From NCBI GenBank assembly GCA_002329645.1, contig DCTS01000015.1:44123-70127 (forward strand): a stretch of DNA of 26,005 nucleotides. Reading direction: 5' to 3'. The DNA comes from Lachnoclostridium sp. UBA1434 (GTDB lineage: Bacteria > Bacillota > Clostridia > Lachnospirales > Lachnospiraceae). Positions 23,514 through 26,005 of this stretch are shown here, piece after piece. Below the pieces are notes generated by a model that was given only the letters and a program-made list of their open reading frames with translations, made no database searches and was not told the origin of the DNA. The position numbers and the translations under genes are program-made. Every line of letters begins with the position of its first letter. Position 1 is the stretch's first letter.

Positions 23514-24668
23514 TTATGCCAGCAGCGTCAATATCATCATTACAATACATAAAAGCGAAAACAGGAGCATTCCCGGATTGAAGAAATAATATGCCTTATT
23601 AACTAAAGCTTTGCTGCTCTTAACCAGCAATATTCTTTTCCTGTTGCTTATAAGCAGTACCAAACCAATAATTATTGCAACAATAGCCCATAAGCCTATA
23701 AGCATAGTTAATCCATAATTGCCCGAGAATGCTGCTGCCGGCGCAATTACCGATCCGATTGTGTTAATCATTATATGTAGCAATACGGAATAACGAATTG
23801 TATTGGTCCTTATCGTTACATATGCAAATATTATACCAAGTACCGTAGCATAGAAAAATTGCGCAATATTCATATGGAAAAGCCCGAAGGCAAATCCTGT
23901 AAATAATATTGCGGGAACATCGCCGAATCTTCTCATTCTATCCAGCAGAATTTTACGAAATATAACCTCTTCGACAATGGGCCCCAATATTGCAACGTAA
24001 GCGATAGTAATCCATTTATCGCTTCCTGTAATAATATCGGAAACATGATCTGTAATATTCCTATTCCTAACAATTGATATTATATAGGTTATAAAAACAG
24101 ATATAAAGTTAGCAAGATACATTAATGATGCACAAACAAAAAACAACCCGAGAAACTGTGCCAGGTTCAAGCGGGCTTTCGGTTCACTTACCTGGCCTGG
24201 CACATTTTTAAGCATTCCGCAAACCAGCGGTAAAGTTATTCCCATAACGGACAGAGCAGTAACGGCCAGTAAAAACCATCCCTGGGAAGTGATTTCCGGG
24301 AAGAATATTTCAGCAATAAAAAATATTAAATACTGTGAAGCTATTGAAGCAACAGCCATAATAAATAACGTCCATCCGACTTTTCTTATTATCCTTTTGG
24401 ACTGTAATAACTCGTCAGACTGAGTTTGATCAGCTGGCTGAGTTTGATCAGCAGACTGAGTTTGATCAGCTGGCTGAGTTTGATCGGCAGACTGAGTTTG
24501 ATCAGCAAGCTGAGTTTTGTCAGCAGGCTGAGTTTGATCAGCAAGCGGAGTCTGATCGGATTGCTGAGCTTGCTCTGCCCACTGGGTTTGATCGGATTGC
24601 TGAACGTGCTCCGCAGTATATTTTTCATCGTTTCCCATACCATTCTGTTTAAAGTAACCGTTATCCAT
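23514..24668 (-). CDS. CPBP-family intramembrane metalloprotease with repeat linker
   Basis: A 384-residue membrane protein of the CAAX/CPBP family. The catalytic motifs are present: EEVIFRKILLDRMRR, FGLFHMN and the C-terminal HIMINTIG. It has about eight hydrophobic segments after residue 95. The first ~90 residues are cytoplasmic and dominated by a six-residue repeat, (P/S/L)AD(Q/K)TQ. The preferred start is ATG 24668, which has GGGGAGGAG 9 bases upstream. An ATG at 24707 would overlap the upstream stop in ATGA but has its ribosome site too close. Bacterial CPBP proteins process peptides or act in self-immunity to bacteriocins. Here the neighbour is a cell-wall carboxypeptidase, so a link to the peptide exporter 13 kb away is not supported. 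Confidence 0.85.
   Translation of the reverse strand: MDNGYFKQNGMGNDEKYTAEHVQQSDQTQWAEQAQQSDQTPLADQTQPADKTQLADQTQSADQTQPADQTQSADQTQPADQTQSDELLQSKRIIRKVGWTLFIMAVASIASQYLIFFIAEIFFPEITSQGWFLLAVTALSVMGITLPLVCGMLKNVPGQVSEPKARLNLAQFLGLFFVCASLMYLANFISVFITYIISIVRNRNITDHVSDIITGSDKWITIAYVAILGPIVEEVIFRKILLDRMRRFGDVPAILFTGFAFGLFHMNIAQFFYATVLGIIFAYVTIRTNTIRYSVLLHIMINTIGSVIAPAAAFSGNYGLTMLIGLWAIVAIIIGLVLLISNRKRILLVKSSKALVNKAYYFFNPGMLLFSLLCIVMMILTLLA
24418..24590. repeat. 18-base coding minisatellite in the CPBP protease gene
   Basis: Tandem units like TGATCAGCTGGCTGAGTT (18 bases, six codons) repeat about nine times with small changes, encoding PADQTQ/SADQTQ on the minus strand. Every unit keeps the frame, so copy-number change would lengthen or shorten the cytoplasmic tail without breaking the protein. 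Confidence 0.8.
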
Positions 24669-24703
24669 ATTAACCGGCTCCTCCCCTATTATTGCTTGAC
24701 CCC

Positions 24704-26005
24704 TCATTCTCCCAGGCCGTAATTCATCAACTTAATTGCATCTTCCCATCTGCCCTGGGCTGTTGAATCCATGATAACACACAACACCACCCTGCCGCTC
24801 TTCTTTCCGACAGCGATTATACAGCGGCCCGCCATTGTACTGGTGCCTGTCTTCAGTCCGAAGCAGGGGGCATAATAGCGCCCGCTATATCTGTTAATCA
24901 ATGAGTTGGTATTCTCCCAGGTTACATCCTCACCGCTTACAAATACATTGCGTGCGGAGCTCATACCTGCAATTTTGACAATCGTATCATTTTTAACAGC
25001 TTCCAGTCCTATTAATCCCATATCATATGCAGTGGTATACTGTCCGATTGCGTCATAGCCGTCGGGTGTCTTAAAGCAGGAGTTGACTGCCCCAAGCATT
25101 ACAGCCTTCTCGTTCATCAGCCTCACAAATTCTTCAACCCATTCTATCTCTTTTGCCCCATCCTGCTTCAGAGATTTTCTTCCCACATATGCAGCTATGG
25201 AATAAGCGGCATCATTGCCGGATGGCAGAAGCATTCCCTCCAAAAGATTTCTAATGGTAAGTACCTGTCCGCATTTTATCCTGGCTTTTGTAGAATCTGA
25301 CGCCACCATTTTTATTTCATTGCCGATTAGTACCTCTTCATCTTCCCTGCACCAGTCCAAAGCTACGAGAGCTGTCAGAAGCTTTGCCGTGCTGGCCGGA
25401 AATACGGCCTTGACAGGATCCTTATAGAATAGGACTTCACCCGAATTGACATTGAACAATATTGCTGCCGACGCATCTATATCAATACTAGGATTATCTA
25501 TATCAAGTGCAGTTTCAAGCTTACTGTCGTCTGTAACCATTGCCGGTATATATGACATGTAATCCACCTTGGTGCAGTCATATATCAGATCCAGGCATGG
25601 CATATCCTCAGCAGGCTCTGATATGCCGAGGTTTCCTGAAACTTCAATGGCCTCACTTACATTCTTGTCTGTCCGGCTGTCATTAGCCGTCCTGTTATCA
25701 TTAGCTGTCCGGTTGTCATTGGCCGTCCTGTTGTCATCAACTGTCCGGTTATTATCTGCTGCCGGTGTTATATCTGAAGCTATATCCGTACTATCCGCTC
25801 CGGTATCCGTGCTCTCCCCGGCGGAAGCAATATCAGCGCCATCAGAACTTATGTGGCCGGCAGAAGCCACATATTCAGCGGCTGCAGCACTGCCAGAAGC
25901 CATATTATCGTTATCGGATATATCACTACCGCTACCGGCGAGTGATAACTCATCAGCTTCATCTGTCTGCAGCAATGACTCCGAAGCGGGATTGGCGTAA
26001 CCGCG
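24704..26005 (-). CDS. D-alanyl-D-alanine carboxypeptidase (S11 family), N-terminus outside window
   Basis: The frame is open to the right edge (433 residues visible). A TTG near 25975 is only an internal codon, and the signal peptide must lie beyond the window. The catalytic domain has the penicillin-binding triad: STAK (PASTAKLLTAL), SGN (PSGNDAA) and KTG (GLKTGTSTMAG). These enzymes remove the terminal D-Ala from peptidoglycan stem peptides outside the membrane. The visible N-terminal ~130 residues are a low-complexity Ala/Ser/Asp/Thr-rich region including an NRTAND repeat. No C-terminal membrane anchor is seen; the protein ends KLMNYGLGE. The CPBP protease gene follows immediately and is likely co-transcribed. 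Confidence 0.9.
   Translation of the reverse strand, partial: RGYANPASESLLQTDEADELSLAGSGSDISDNDNMASGSAAAAEYVASAGHISSDGADIASAGESTDTGADSTDIASDITPAADNNRTVDDNRTANDNRTANDNRTANDSRTDKNVSEAIEVSGNLGISEPAEDMPCLDLIYDCTKVDYMSYIPAMVTDDSKLETALDIDNPSIDIDASAAILFNVNSGEVLFYKDPVKAVFPASTAKLLTALVALDWCREDEEVLIGNEIKMVASDSTKARIKCGQVLTIRNLLEGMLLPSGNDAAYSIAAYVGRKSLKQDGAKEIEWVEEFVRLMNEKAVMLGAVNSCFKTPDGYDAIGQYTTAYDMGLIGLEAVKNDTIVKIAGMSSARNVFVSGEDVTWENTNSLINRYSGRYYAPCFGLKTGTSTMAGRCIIAVGKKSGRVVLCVIMDSTAQGRWEDAIKLMNYGLGE
25675..25755. repeat. Short tandem coding repeat (NRTAND) in the carboxypeptidase linker
   Basis: Units like GTCATTAGCCGTCCTGTTATC, of about 18 bases, repeat about four to five times, encoding NDNRTA on the minus strand. 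Frame-preserving. Confidence 0.6.

Noticed and set aside
24418..24590. Regular tandem repeats resembling a CRISPR array
   Set aside because: The unit is 18 bases with no unique spacers and is entirely inside the CPBP coding frame, preserving codons.
23514..24668. CPBP protease as immunity protein for the exported peptides
   Set aside because: It is about 13 kb away, coupled to a carboxypeptidase gene, and separated by unrelated units; nothing links it to the peptide locus.

Overview
The window looks like a low-to-moderate GC Gram-positive anaerobe of the Clostridia, most likely a Lachnospiraceae-type organism. The evidence is strong purine-rich Shine-Dalgarno sites, TTGACA/TATAAT-type promoters, occasional TTG and GTG starts, an NHLM peptide exporter, SpoIIE-type phosphatase/STAS genes, and Clostridia-like alcohol dehydrogenase, CDF and AraC/GyrI proteins. 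Species cannot be named from this sequence.

Left part (1-11.1 kb): a peptide-export and signalling island. Two small divergent precursor genes (10264-10617 and 10688-11029, + strand) encode Nif11/NHLP-type leaders ending in VAGG, followed by cores of about 51-53 residues with a CxxC...CxxC zinc-ribbon-like pattern. Reading away from them on the - strand is a six-gene run: a STAS anti-sigma-factor antagonist, a MATE transporter fused to a RsbW-like ATPase domain, a membrane-bound PP2C (SpoIIE) phosphatase with its own C-terminal RsbW-like domain, a short HlyD-like adaptor, a C39-peptidase ABC transporter and a second NHLM ABC transporter. The likely scheme is that the C39 domain cuts the leaders after GG, the two ABC proteins plus adaptor export the cores, and the phosphatase/ATPase/STAS proteins sense and regulate. 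No RiPP-modifying enzyme and no sigma factor is visible. A cut-off membrane protein lies at the left edge, and a possible broken small ORF lies between it and the exporter.

Middle (11.1-19.2 kb): a divergent UvrA-like protein with an upstream nucleotidyltransferase (- strand), two related AraC/GyrI-type regulators (+) flanking a lipoprotein esterase (-), a 5'-truncated short-chain dehydrogenase remnant, and an isolated tRNA-Gln(CUG) with its own promoter and terminator.

Right part (19.3-26.0 kb): ordinary metabolic and envelope genes. These are an amidohydrolase, a CDF metal exporter with a Mn-type motif, an imperfect inverted repeat, an iron-type alcohol dehydrogenase, a YbjQ-family protein, a CPBP membrane protease, and a D-Ala-D-Ala carboxypeptidase cut by the right edge. 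The esterase, CPBP protease and carboxypeptidase all carry hydrophilic, repeat-coded linkers.
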